From: Ectopseudomonas guguanensis
GTDB lineage: Bacteria > Pseudomonadota > Gammaproteobacteria > Pseudomonadales > Pseudomonadaceae
Direction: 5' to 3'
Assembly: GCF_900104265.1 (NCBI RefSeq)
Contig: NZ_FNJJ01000010.1
Coordinates: 1 to 64,000 of the forward strand
Length of the DNA stretch: 64,000 nt
Both the position numbers and the translations under genes were made by a program. Numbering within the stretch: the first letter of the stretch is position 1; the number at the start of each line of letters is the position of its first letter. Of this stretch, positions 43,019 to 52,523 are shown one piece after another. A model generated the notes under the pieces. The model worked only from the letters and a program-made list of their open reading frames with translations, was not told where the DNA came from and did no database searches.

Positions 43019-46000
43019 GCCAAGGGGAACCTGCGATCAGGATCTTCCTCGAGTCGCTTAGCCCGTCCATCCCAGGTCCAGCGCGAGACGAACACCGCTT
43101 CGATACCTTCGCGACGCTGCAACTGGCAGATCGACACGCCAGGTAGCTCCGCATAGCAGGCCCACTCCCGCTCGCTGGTGATGACGAAGTCCAGGTCAAA
43201 TTCCCGTACCAGTCCCATGCAGTGTGCCCGAGCGGTATCGTCGATACCGGCGAAGGCTTCGTCTAGCAGCATCAAGCGTGGCGCCAAGGGACTGCCGCCG
43301 TGGCCGTAGAAACTGGCAATAGCGGCGAACAAGGGTACGGTCAGGCCTAGCGCGCGTTCGCCGCTGGAGGCCGGTCCAGACAGCTTGCGCCATTGACCAT
43401 CCTGCTGACGCTGGATGCGGAAACGATGCCAATAGCGATAGTCCAACGCGTGGGCGAGTTGATCGAGAAGACTTCTACCTGCGCTGTCAGCGTCGGCCAA
43501 GGCGCGTTCGGCGGCGATCTGCTGTTGCAGCATGGTACCGACCGCACGCCGGTCTTCGGTCGACCAGAGGTCGGCGCTGGTATTTAGCAGGCTCTTGCGG
43601 GCGTCCTCCAGGCCTGCCGGTGCGCCTTCTTCGACCGATAGCGGCTCCCATAGCAGGCGGTAGCGTACGCCTGTGGTGGTAGGGCGCTTGTGCAATTCGT
43701 CGTTTATCGCCTTGACACGGTCGTCGGCAGCCCGCATCAGGCGCTGTAGTTCGGCGGCGATCTCCGCCTGCAGGTGGTTTTCCAACACTTCACGCTCGCG
43801 CGCCGACAACAGTTCGCTGCGCTGGGCAATATCCTCGGCCAACAGTAGCGCGAGCGTATCGGGACGCTCGGCACGGTTCTGGTACTGGATTGTGACGGTG
43901 ATGCCCCAATCGTTGGGTTCCGAGATGGCCTGGTGGTTCAAGGCGCTCAGCCCGCGCTGCAGTTCACTCAGGTCTTCGGCGATCTGTTTCTGTACGCGGG
44001 CCCAAGTGGCCTCGTCATCGGCGATGCCAGTCAGCGCCTGTTCGATGCGGCGGGCTAGGTTCAGCGCCGGGTCGATGCTCCAATGCTCAGGCAATTGCAG
44101 GTCCGGCAATGCGGCTGCCAGCAGGCCGCTGGCGCTGAAATGGCGAAGGCGTTCGACGGCCGTAGTGCGCTCGTCGCTACGCTCGCTCAGTGTCTGCTCG
44201 GTGCGTTCGACGTGCGCTGCGATCACGGCCAGCCGTTTTTCCGCTTCGCCCAGCGCCGTGCGGCGTGTTTCGGCTTCCTGCTCGGCCTGGGTACGTCCGG
44301 CGAGCGCGGTGGCCAGTTTGGCCAGCAATTCTTCCACCTGCTGGCCGATGGACTGGCGTAGTGTCTCCAAGCGGCCCCGGGCCTGTTCAGCCTGCTCGTC
44401 GGCGACCATCAGGGTTTCCTCGGCCTGTTCCAGCACCCTGCGCGCTTCGTCTTCGCGCTGTTGCTGCTGGCTCTGATCGGGCCATGCGCGCTGCCACTCG
44501 CGTGCTGCCTGGACCAGATGCGCCTGGACGTTGGCGAAGTGTTCCAAGGCCTCTTCGGTTGTCGGTAGTAGCTCGGGGTCTGCCGGCAGGCTCAGGTCGG
44601 TCGCGTCGTGGTGTAACTGCTCGCGTGCCGATTGCCATGCGTCTTTGGCTTCCTGGCTGCGCGTTTCGGCCAGCACCAGCAGTTGCCGGCTCCGATCGAC
44701 ATCACGGGCGGCCTGCAGCGCGGCAGCAATCGCATCGTGCAGTGGGCGCTCGGAGGGTACGCTTTTCCGTTCCAGTTCGGCTTGGTTGCGCTCGGCGGCC
44801 AGGGTTTCGTATTGTCGTTCGAGCTTGGCTTGCGCCATGTCGAGTTCGGCGAGGAGGGTGGCGAGTGCTTCCAGCCGTCGTTGTCGTGCCAGTTCCCGTG
44901 CGCTGCGGCCGATGTAGCCTGCCTCGGTTTTTTGCCAGGCACCTGCCAGCGGCCCCAGACGATAGCGACCATCAGGCGACAGCCAGGCTTCGGCATCGCT
45001 CGGCTCCTGCGTGCCGTAAGCCACGCCTGCCAACAGCGCAGTCAGCGTTGCTAGTGTGATCGGACAGGCCTCGGGCAATGCGGGAATCAGCGCAGCGTTC
45101 AGGTTGGCAGCGTTCACTGGCGCGCGCTGGTGCCAGCTGCTATCCAGCAGCGGCGTACCGTCGCTATCGCTCAATATCCCATTTGGCGACAGCCAGGCGT
45201 CAAGCAAGCCGCTGGCTTCCAGGGCGGCTTCCAGCCCGGCCCGTTGCGCGGCATCCAGGCTCGGGTGGAAATCCACCAGGTGCCAGAGCGGCGCGCCGTG
45301 CCGTTGCAGGCGCACACCACTGGCCCGGGTGGGCGGCTCGGCGGGCAGCGCATCTTCGCCAGCGGCCAGGCGGGTGCACTCATCTTCGATATCGGCGCGC
45401 TGTTTGTTCAGGCTAGCAAGGTAACTGTCCAGCTCCGCCTGCTGGGCGGCGTTTCGTTGCAGCGTCGTCTGCCAGGCGTGGTCCAGTGCCACTTGCGCTG
45501 GGTTTTCGCCTTCCGGGTGGGCCACCCACTCGGCCAGTTGCAGCAAGGACTGCTCAGCATCGAAGCGCAATTGGACGAGGCTTGTGCAGTGCTCAGACCA
45601 GGCTCCGAGCAGCGCGCTGCCTGCCTGTTCGGCTTGCTGGTCGGCCCGCTCGCGTTGCGCCAGTGCTATGTCCATTTCACCGCGAATGGTTCGAACGTGT
45701 TCTTGCTTGTCCGCCAGTACCGCTTGGTGTTGGCTAACTTCTGCATGACGCTTACGCAGATGGGCGATGTCCTCGCGCCGATTCCTCACCAGCTCGCGCA
45801 GGGCTTCTTCAGCTGCTCTGTACTCGGGAGGATGAGCCGCCAGCGCTTCGGCCTCAAGGCTAAGCAGTGGGTTGATTGCGAGGTCTGCTGTTATAGCGAG
45901 TGCTTCGGCCGCGTCCAGCGTACGAGTACGCGCCTTGTCCAGCTCATCGCGAGCCTGAGTGGCCGCAGCGGTCCGTCGCTGGCTCAGTTCTACTTCGCTA

Positions 46001-47160
46001 TTGAGTTTGCTACGCGCTTCATCGCGCTGTCGGCTTGCCGTGTGAGCTGCATGTTGCCGTTCGGCGGCATTGCGTTCTTCCAGGGCAAGACGGTTGGCGT
46101 CCTGGTTGGCGGGATCGCTCTGCAGCGTATCTACCAGCTCTCGGGCCGCCGAATACTTCAGCTTCGCGGCCTCGTGCTTCGCAAAAGCCTCACCCTGCGC
46201 GTTCTGTGCGCTGACGAGTTCAGCCTGCGCTTGATTGCGGGCCTCGCTGGCGTTGTCGAAGTGGGTTTGAGCCTGGCGTAGTTCGCGTGCCTGGCGCCGC
46301 GCCAACATACCGGTATAGATGCGGTAGCGTCGTTCAAACTGGGTGACGGTTTGCTCCAGTAGGCGCGTTTCTTCCAATTGAATGCGGTCTTCCTCCAACT
46401 GGTTGAGCGCTTCGGCCACATCGCCCAGCAGCTCGGGTGGTAACGGAGGCAGAGACTCACTCAGGGCATTGGACAGGCCGGTTTCGTCGGGTTTCTTTGA
46501 CAGTTGTGGCTGGCGTAGCTGGATCAGCGTATCCATCAGAGCGTCATAGCGCCGTGTCCCTAGCTGGAACAGGCGCTCGTCCACGGCACGGCGATACAGC
46601 TGATGGTTTTCGAATAGTTGACCTCGTCCGCCAAGTGCATCGCGCAAGCGTTCGCGAGTAAGGACCTGGCGCTCGGCAGTGGTAAGCCAAAGATCTTCGC
46701 CGATACGCGGGTCTAGTGTCGTGCCGTCACCTTCGACGATGAAAAACCAGCTGTCTACTTGAGCCCGGCCATCGACTGCCGACAAACCGACCCCCAGGGT
46801 CAGGTAGCGAGGGCGGCCATCGCGCTCGCGTCGGCCGAACTCGATCCAGCTGTAGCCGATACGGCGGGGATAGCTACCGACAAGAAGGTTCCAGGCCATC
46901 TTCTTGCCGCTATCGCCGTCGGGCTCGACGCGCGACGAGCGCAATTGTGCGTCCAGCAGCAACGGTAAGGTCAGCGACAGCACCTTGGATTTCCCGGTGC
47001 CGTTATTGCCGCGCAGAAGTAAATGGCCATCGTGGAACCAGAACTCCTCGCTGTCGTAGTGGAACAGTTCGACGAGGCCAAGACGTAATGGCTGCCAGCG
47101 TTCGCGTAGAGGCTTGGGCAGTGGGGGGCGGGAAGAGGTGATGAATAGGTCGCTGGTCAT
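43015..47160 (-). CDS. jetC: JetC, SMC-like ATPase of a type II Wadjet system
   Basis: This 1,381-residue protein has Walker A LRGNNGTGKSKVLSLTLP at about 49-66, a long coiled-coil middle with a hinge-like region, and a C-terminal ATPase half with the signature LSGPASSGERALGL and Walker B RLMLLDEAFAGIDD. This matches TIGR02680, the SbcC/SMC-like motor. With JetA and JetB it extrudes plasmid DNA loops so that JetD can cut small circles. The gene overlaps jetB and jetD. Confidence 0.92.
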   Translation of the reverse strand: MTSDLFITSSRPPLPKPLRERWQPLRLGLVELFHYDSEEFWFHDGHLLLRGNNGTGKSKVLSLTLPLLLDAQLRSSRVEPDGDSGKKMAWNLLVGSYPRRIGYSWIEFGRRERDGRPRYLTLGVGLSAVDGRAQVDSWFFIVEGDGTTLDPRIGEDLWLTTAERQVLTRERLRDALGGRGQLFENHQLYRRAVDERLFQLGTRRYDALMDTLIQLRQPQLSKKPDETGLSNALSESLPPLPPELLGDVAEALNQLEEDRIQLEETRLLEQTVTQFERRYRIYTGMLARRQARELRQAQTHFDNASEARNQAQAELVSAQNAQGEAFAKHEAAKLKYSAARELVDTLQSDPANQDANRLALEERNAAERQHAAHTASRQRDEARSKLNSEVELSQRRTAAATQARDELDKARTRTLDAAEALAITADLAINPLLSLEAEALAAHPPEYRAAEEALRELVRNRREDIAHLRKRHAEVSQHQAVLADKQEHVRTIRGEMDIALAQRERADQQAEQAGSALLGAWSEHCTSLVQLRFDAEQSLLQLAEWVAHPEGENPAQVALDHAWQTTLQRNAAQQAELDSYLASLNKQRADIEDECTRLAAGEDALPAEPPTRASGVRLQRHGAPLWHLVDFHPSLDAAQRAGLEAALEASGLLDAWLSPNGILSDSDGTPLLDSSWHQRAPVNAANLNAALIPALPEACPITLATLTALLAGVAYGTQEPSDAEAWLSPDGRYRLGPLAGAWQKTEAGYIGRSARELARQRRLEALATLLAELDMAQAKLERQYETLAAERNQAELERKSVPSERPLHDAIAAALQAARDVDRSRQLLVLAETRSQEAKDAWQSAREQLHHDATDLSLPADPELLPTTEEALEHFANVQAHLVQAAREWQRAWPDQSQQQQREDEARRVLEQAEETLMVADEQAEQARGRLETLRQSIGQQVEELLAKLATALAGRTQAEQEAETRRTALGEAEKRLAVIAAHVERTEQTLSERSDERTTAVERLRHFSASGLLAAALPDLQLPEHWSIDPALNLARRIEQALTGIADDEATWARVQKQIAEDLSELQRGLSALNHQAISEPNDWGITVTIQYQNRAERPDTLALLLAEDIAQRSELLSAREREVLENHLQAEIAAELQRLMRAADDRVKAINDELHKRPTTTGVRYRLLWEPLSVEEGAPAGLEDARKSLLNTSADLWSTEDRRAVGTMLQQQIAAERALADADSAGRSLLDQLAHALDYRYWHRFRIQRQQDGQWRKLSGPASSGERALGLTVPLFAAIASFYGHGGSPLAPRLMLLDEAFAGIDDTARAHCMGLVREFDLDFVITSEREWACYAELPGVSICQLQRREGIEAVFVSRWTWDGRAKRLEEDPDRRFPLA

Positions 47161-48425
47161 GCGTCAGGCTCGGTTAGAAACAGGGTTTCGGCGCCCTGGG
47201 CGTTGCGCACCTCGGTCTGTCCGAGGGAGAAGCGGGCAATGGCGGGCAACGGATGCACGCCATGCATATCACGCAGCATTAGGCCCAGACGACATAGGCG
47301 AGCGATGGCGATTTCCGCCAGCTCGTGTTCGGCGCCTGGCGCGCGCGCCGACTTGCGCCAATAGCGGCCATATCGCCCAGCGGCCTCGCGCAGGAACAGG
47401 GCAATTTCGCTTTCGGTTGCTCGCAATGGGGCACGTTTATCACGCAGACGCCGGGCCAGGTACTCCGCTACCAGCAGTGTGACATGAGCCTCAGTGCCTT
47501 CGGCGGGCATGGCTACATCCGTCAGTTGTCCGCTCTCGTCGATCAGGGCCAGGCCTTCGGCGCGTTGCTCGGCGACCAGTCCGGTGGCTTCACACAAGCG
47601 GTTGGCGAGAACACCGCGCTGATTGACGAAATAGCTGCGCGTCTCTTCGTCCAGGGTGTCGGTATACAGCACCGGATCGTCGAGCAGGCGTCGCGCCAGG
47701 TGGTGGCGTATGGCATCTCGCCTGCCTTGCTCGCTGTCCACCGTAAAGCCAGCCACCAGTGCATGCAGCCGAGCCTCGGTATTTCCCGGAGTCTCCTCTG
47801 TGCTCCAGGTCGAGGGCCCGCGCACCGCAGCTAGCAGGCCGGCCAGCAAGCGCCGGTGAATGTCGTAGAGGGCGTCGGACTGTGGCCCGCTGCCGTCCTG
47901 CACGAAGCTCTCTTCCTCGCCAGCGACACGTTCGAGAATGCCATGATCCAAGAGGGTACGGCACACCATGACCAACTCGCGTCTTTCGGCAGCACCGTGC
48001 AAGGTGAAGGCGAAACCCAATGTCTCCAATGCCGGGTCGGCGGCTTGTTGTACGATCCGCTCGCCGATTTGTCGCAGGGTAATCTGCGGATCGGCTCGCT
48101 CCAGCACTGCAGCAGCTAGGCACAGCAGTACATAGCGACGCCGGTCATAGTCCGGCAGGCCACGGGTCGGGGCGGATAGGTCGGCCGGGCGCTTGAACAG
48201 GCGGGCACCTTCGCGGTCCACATGCAGCGGCCAGCCGGTCTCGCGGGCGAACCACTCGCGCAGGCGCTCGGCTTGGCGACGTACGGCGGGGAAATCCGCG
48301 TGCCCTGGCGGCATGAGCGGGCACATCAGCAGGCTGCGCAGAGCCCGGCGGAATTCGTCTTGCTGCTGCGCCTTCTGTGTTTCTCCGACATGTCGGGTGC
48401 CACGGCGGGACGAGGGTATGCTCAT
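47157..48425 (-). CDS. jetB: JetB, kite-like subunit of a type II Wadjet system
   Basis: The 422-residue protein fits TIGR02678/DUF2398, with winged-helix-type segments and the conserved DVDREGARLFKRP-like region (HVDREGARLFKRP). JetB dimers bridge JetC heads and JetA in the complex. The ATG overlaps the jetA stop by four bases, consistent with a coupled four-gene operon. Confidence 0.87.
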   Translation of the reverse strand: MSIPSSRRGTRHVGETQKAQQQDEFRRALRSLLMCPLMPPGHADFPAVRRQAERLREWFARETGWPLHVDREGARLFKRPADLSAPTRGLPDYDRRRYVLLCLAAAVLERADPQITLRQIGERIVQQAADPALETLGFAFTLHGAAERRELVMVCRTLLDHGILERVAGEEESFVQDGSGPQSDALYDIHRRLLAGLLAAVRGPSTWSTEETPGNTEARLHALVAGFTVDSEQGRRDAIRHHLARRLLDDPVLYTDTLDEETRSYFVNQRGVLANRLCEATGLVAEQRAEGLALIDESGQLTDVAMPAEGTEAHVTLLVAEYLARRLRDKRAPLRATESEIALFLREAAGRYGRYWRKSARAPGAEHELAEIAIARLCRLGLMLRDMHGVHPLPAIARFSLGQTEVRNAQGAETLFLTEPDA

Positions 48426-50020
48426 GATCTGTCCTCGGTGAGCCGGATCGTCAGCAGATGATCCCGGCCGGAGAAGACCCCGGCTGCCGTGCAGATTTGG
48501 GCGCGGCTGTTTTCAGCCAGAGGTTCCAGGCGAATACGCAGCAGACCGTCGCCCGTTTGACGCTCGACAGGACTGTTCGGGTCGTGTTGTTCGGCCAGCG
48601 CCTCGCCAAGCAATCCTAGAAAGAGGCCGAAGGCATGCACATCGAGCTCGCCCAGTTCCGATAAGCGTGTCGGGCGGCCGGTCGCCAATCGCCGGCGCGC
48701 GGCGTCGACTTGGCGCGATTCCTCCGCCAATTGCTGAGCCATCAGCGCCCGATCCCGGCTACGATCGCGCACTTTCGCCAGTGCGCCGCGCGGCGCGGCT
48801 TCACCGTACTCGCGCAAGCGCGGATTGATGATCAGCTGAGGTGCATCCAGCCAAGAGGTGCTCGCTGGCACGTCGTCTGCATCAGCAACCTCTAGTGAGA
48901 AATGGCGTGCTGGGTGCAGCGCGAACGCTGCTTGCGCGAGACGGTGTGCATCGTCGTCGCTGTCGCATGCAGCGAACCACTGTGCCAGCACTCGGAAATC
49001 GGCCGACCGGTCGCTGCGCCCGCTGCGTCGCTCATTAATTGCCGCGATGGCGCTAAGCAGTTGCGGAATCGCCGAGCGCGCTCGGGCACGCAGTAGTTCT
49101 GCTTGAGGTGGTTCGTTGCCGGTGGCCAGAAACCAGCCGCGCAATCCTTTCCAGCGCTCGCGCCAGATATCCTGGCGACGCTGCGTTTCCTCTGCCTGCT
49201 CGCCAGTGCCGTCGGGGGCGGCATCACGCGCTTCACGTGCAGCGACTTGGCGTAAGACATAGTCGATGGCGGCGGACAATTCATGCAGCGTGCGGGCGAT
49301 GGCATCGGAGCGGCGGATCAGATCACCCATGAAGCGCTCGAGATAGTCGATCAGCCGTCGCTTGTAAGCGACCAATGCGGTGGCGTCGGCCTGCTGCAAC
49401 TCTAGACTACGTGCCACTCCAGCCATGAACGCCTGGGCGTTTTCAGTGAGACCCTCAAACACCCGCACTAGGTCGCGTAGAATCTCATGTGCCTTGGCGG
49501 TATCAAGGTCGTTGACTGATTGCGCCTCAGCCATCAATCGCTGCAAGGCGCGCAAGCGGCTGTCGATGTCCTCCAGCGCAACTGTCTGCAGTTCTGCACG
49601 ATGACGTAGGCTCTGTGCGAATGCTATCAGGCCGGCCTCTACCGCCTCGCCGCCGCGCGAGAGCCGATAGAGAAAACGTGCTCGATAATAATCGTTGAGC
49701 GTAGATACGCGCGTCATGTCCGGCTGTGATTCGAGATTGCCCCAGGCAGCTAGCTGAGCCAGTGCGGCGGCAATCTCTTCCTGAGCAGGTGGCGTTCTGT
49801 TGCCCCAATTCGCCTCGGACAATACTTCGTCGGGTCGCAATTGCAGGCGGTACTGGCGCTTGGCGGCAGCAAACACCTCCATAATGGAGCGATAGAGGGT
49901 CGCTTTTTCCGCAGTGGCGTGGCGGAACAAGTCTGCAGAAGTCTCAGGCCAAGATGAATCGCGAATCACCAAATCTTCCCCAGTGACCTTCCGTGATCGA
50001 TGAGGCCATTCTTCAGTCAT
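48422..50020 (-). CDS. jetA: JetA, kleisin-like subunit of a type II Wadjet system
   Basis: The 532-residue protein fits TIGR02677/DUF2397: SADLFRHATAEKATLYRSIM near the N-terminus, a helical middle and IRLEPLAENSRAQICTAAGVFSGRDHLLTI at the C-terminus. JetA is the kleisin-like subunit that closes the JetC ring. It is the first gene of the operon. Transcription must start in the 328-base region upstream. Confidence 0.87.
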   Translation of the reverse strand: MTEEWPHRSRKVTGEDLVIRDSSWPETSADLFRHATAEKATLYRSIMEVFAAAKRQYRLQLRPDEVLSEANWGNRTPPAQEEIAAALAQLAAWGNLESQPDMTRVSTLNDYYRARFLYRLSRGGEAVEAGLIAFAQSLRHRAELQTVALEDIDSRLRALQRLMAEAQSVNDLDTAKAHEILRDLVRVFEGLTENAQAFMAGVARSLELQQADATALVAYKRRLIDYLERFMGDLIRRSDAIARTLHELSAAIDYVLRQVAAREARDAAPDGTGEQAEETQRRQDIWRERWKGLRGWFLATGNEPPQAELLRARARSAIPQLLSAIAAINERRSGRSDRSADFRVLAQWFAACDSDDDAHRLAQAAFALHPARHFSLEVADADDVPASTSWLDAPQLIINPRLREYGEAAPRGALAKVRDRSRDRALMAQQLAEESRQVDAARRRLATGRPTRLSELGELDVHAFGLFLGLLGEALAEQHDPNSPVERQTGDGLLRIRLEPLAENSRAQICTAAGVFSGRDHLLTIRLTEDRS

Positions 50021-50347
50021 CTTCGCTATTTGCCAAGCTTCCCTTTAAGCCACGTGATTCTGATGGCTTACTCATCGTGTCGATGGGGAATACATGCTGG
50101 TGTCGCGGACTAGTTCACCGGGCTCATCGCTCAAGTGATGAGCATGATGAGGTGATGCCGACCTAGTGCTGGCTCTGCGCGCTGGCCAGCGCATTGAACA
50201 ACCGCTTCCAGTTGGTCATGCGGCACTCTCGATTGCTTGCAGCGACTGCTGGGTCTGCATCCGCTCAGACCTCACACGGTATCGGCGAGCACGCGGTTTC
50301 AAGATGAAAGGGGCAATTCGCGTCGCCAATACCTGTCTTGCCAGGCA
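50021..50347. promoter_or_regulatory. Upstream region of the Wadjet operon
   Basis: No intact gene is present. The region must contain the Wadjet promoter and includes a small decayed gene fragment (50090-50219). Apart from short inverted repeats near 50122-50145 (CATCGCTCAAGTGATG), nothing else stands out. Confidence 0.35.
50090..50219 (-). pseudogene. Decayed N-terminal gene fragment upstream of Wadjet
   Basis: A minus-strand ATG at 50219 opens MTNWKRLFNALASAQSQH then stops. After a frame change the reading continues HLIMLIT, stop, AMSPVN, stop, SAT. The stops and the frame change look like a broken coding start rather than a real small gene. I recall similar openings in helical proteins of defence loci, but I cannot name the family reliably. 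Confidence 0.35.
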
Positions 50348-50650
50348 TCAGATGATAGCCTGCAAGCCCTTGTCGGCGATGACGTTGAGCAGTTTGAGCG
50401 CCGGCCCCGTGGGATGGGTTTCGCCTTGCTCCCACTTGCGCACTGTCGAGGCCGACGTGTGCAAATGAAGAGCGAACACCGGCTGGCTGAATTTCAAGGA
50501 TTCGCGCAGACGCTTGATGTCGACAGCACTGAACTCCCGCACCGGCGGCGGGCAGATCGCGTCGAATTCGCGCATCGTTACCTTGCTAATTGCTCCCGCT
50601 TCGTGGAGCGCAGCTAGGTCACCACGCAGGGATTCAATGATCTTGCTCAC
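50348..50650 (-). CDS. HTH antitoxin of a HigBA/RelE-type pair
   Basis: The 100-residue product starts at the GTG at 50650 (read as MSKIIESLRGDLAALHEAG) and ends with an XRE-type helix-turn-helix, IKRLRESLKFSQPVFALHLHTSASTVRKWEQGETHPTG. It overlaps the toxin gene by 17 bases and follows it, the toxin-first order of HigBA. The longer in-frame open stretch upstream is the toxin gene in another frame. It should repress the pair and neutralise the toxin. Confidence 0.82.
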   Translation of the reverse strand: MSKIIESLRGDLAALHEAGAISKVTMREFDAICPPPVREFSAVDIKRLRESLKFSQPVFALHLHTSASTVRKWEQGETHPTGPALKLLNVIADKGLQAII

Positions 50651-51017
50651 AATGCACCTCCAATAACACACCTGACTGCAACGCCTTCGACAAGGCTTCG
50701 GCGGACAGTTCCAGGAACACCTTGCCGGCGAACTGCAGTGCTTTCTTCTCGTCCTGCGAGATGTTCGCCTTGTCGCTCTTGGGAAATCCATGCAGGAACA
50801 CATAGCGGTTGCCGACTCGGGCCGACAGCAAGGTGCGGTAGCCGCCGCTCTTGCCGCCGCCGGGACGGGCAACCCGTTTCTTGTAGAGATGGCCGCCCAG
50901 GTCCGCGTCGATCAGACCGCCTTCCATCTCCTTAACAGCCCTGCACAATGCGGCGTCAGGTAGCTTCTCGTCCGCCTGCCACCGTGCGAAGTCCTTTCGC
51001 TTGAGGATGTGCGTCAT
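50634..51017 (-). CDS. RelE/HigB-like mRNA interferase toxin
   Basis: From the ATG at 51017 the product has 127 residues (MTHILKRKDFARWQADEKLP onward) and ends with the characteristic GGYRTLLSARVGNRYVFLHGFPKSDKANISQDEKKALQ of the RelE-like toxin family PF06296. Such toxins cleave mRNA on the ribosome. I chose 51017 instead of the earlier start at 51071 because the latter would read through the operator palindrome. The antitoxin gene overlaps its 3' end. Confidence 0.82.
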   Translation of the reverse strand: MTHILKRKDFARWQADEKLPDAALCRAVKEMEGGLIDADLGGHLYKKRVARPGGGKSGGYRTLLSARVGNRYVFLHGFPKSDKANISQDEKKALQFAGKVFLELSAEALSKALQSGVLLEVHCEQDH

Positions 51018-51029
51018 TTCCACCTCCAA

Positions 51030-51052
51030 ACTATACCCGTAACGGGTATAGT
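51030..51052. promoter_or_regulatory. Toxin-antitoxin operator palindrome
   Basis: Perfect 11-bp arms (ACTATACCCGT and ACGGGTATAGT) surround a single central A. It lies 13 bases upstream of the toxin ATG, over the expected promoter, and fits an autoregulatory site for the HTH antitoxin. Confidence 0.75.
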
Positions 51053-51144
51053 TTTCCAGATGCCGGTGCATTGCACTGGTAGGGCGGGGCGGCGAGACGG
51101 CACCACACCGACTGGTGTCGATATGGCGGGGTGCTGGTCACTGA

Positions 51145-52347
51145 TCATATGGTCACCTCTTTCGGTTTTTGGCGGGCACTGATAACCGTCTTGCGCCGGT
51201 TTGCCACCAGTTCGGCTGCCTTGCGCACCGGGTCGTCCTCGGTGTGGACGTAGCGCATGAACATCGCCACGGTCTTGTGCGCGGTCAGCGCCATGCCGAC
51301 CTTAACTGGAATGCCGGAGTTGGCGATGTCGGTGGCCGAGCGATGACGGATACCATGGGTGCCAATCCTTGGCACGCCGGCGCGATCGAGGATGCGCCGC
51401 CAAGCGTTGTAATAGGAATGGGGGCTGAGCGGTTTACCATGGTTGCGGGTCGCCGGGCAGACATAGGGCGACTCGCCATAGCGGGGCGCGTTCTCCAGCA
51501 AGCGGCGGGCTTCCATGCTCAAGGGTTTGGACATATCGCCGGTTTTGCTGTCCGGCCAGACGACCCGGCTGTTGGGCAGGTCGAGCCAGTCCCATTGCAG
51601 CAGCAGGATCTCCGACATGCGAGCTGCAAACTCGAATTGCAGGCGGATGGCCAGTAGGTAGGTCGGATGCTCTAGTTCCTCGGCCTCCGCCTTGTCCAGA
51701 TAGGCAAACAGCTTGACCATCTGCCCGTCAGTGATGAGACGGGTCGAGCCTTTCTCCGGATACTTGGATACGTGACGGCATGGATTCGAGCCATCGGGGC
51801 GGTAGCACCACAGCTCAGCCAGGTTGAACATCTTGCGCACGCAGGACAGCACTCGGTTGGCCTGTGTTGGGGACTTCTCCATGTGCTTCATCAGCGCGAT
51901 GATATCGTGGCGCGTGACCTCGTGAACTTTCTTGCCACCGAAGGCGGGGATGATGTAGCGGTCGATATGGTACTGGTAGGCGGCCTGGGTGCTCGGTTTG
52001 TTGCGCACCTTGGAATGATCGTCCATGAATCGGCCGCACAGCTGCTTGACCGTCGGTGCCTGGCGGGCCTCGGTCTTGTCGCGCCCAGGGTCGCCGCCGC
52101 GCCGGACTTCGGCCAACCAGCCTTGCGCCAGCGACCGAGCCTGTTCAACGGTCAGTTCTCCGAACTGACCGAGTGCAGGCTTGCGCCGCACGCCGGAGTT
52201 CGTGCGGTACTGAACCATGAACACCTTGCGGCCGGTTGGAGTGACCTTGCACAAGAATCCTGGAACGAGCGTGTCCCGGAGTTCCACGTCGCAGGTTTGC
52301 GCTTGCGCCGTGTCAACGACGGATTTGGTGAGCTTGATCTTTGCCAT
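51145..52347 (-). CDS. P4-type tyrosine integrase
   Basis: The 400-residue protein has an N-terminal DUF4102-like arm-binding domain, a SAM-like core-binding domain and a catalytic domain with Arg in FAARMSEIL, His-x-x-Arg in GTHGIRHRSATDIA and the nucleophile in FMRYVH. This is the integrase class that targets tRNA 3' ends. The gene runs inward, with its start 177 bases from a tRNA-Leu 3' fragment at 52524, the normal geometry for an island end. A possible site, GGCCCC-GATTCCA-GGGGCC, lies just upstream at 52363-52381. Confidence 0.93.
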   Translation of the reverse strand: MAKIKLTKSVVDTAQAQTCDVELRDTLVPGFLCKVTPTGRKVFMVQYRTNSGVRRKPALGQFGELTVEQARSLAQGWLAEVRRGGDPGRDKTEARQAPTVKQLCGRFMDDHSKVRNKPSTQAAYQYHIDRYIIPAFGGKKVHEVTRHDIIALMKHMEKSPTQANRVLSCVRKMFNLAELWCYRPDGSNPCRHVSKYPEKGSTRLITDGQMVKLFAYLDKAEAEELEHPTYLLAIRLQFEFAARMSEILLLQWDWLDLPNSRVVWPDSKTGDMSKPLSMEARRLLENAPRYGESPYVCPATRNHGKPLSPHSYYNAWRRILDRAGVPRIGTHGIRHRSATDIANSGIPVKVGMALTAHKTVAMFMRYVHTEDDPVRKAAELVANRRKTVISARQKPKEVTI

Positions 52348-52523
52348 GAGGTGCTCCCGAAAGGCCCCGATTCCAGGGGCCGGCTAGGAGCCAGGCGAAA
52401 GAGAACCGGGGCGGTTTGCGTCGTGCACCGGCATATGATCCAAAACGTGGGCTCTACGGAAAACCTGCTGCAGCAAGCTGTATCCAAGTCGAGAGAATGC
52501 CCGGTGCAGGAGCCATGCTGTTG

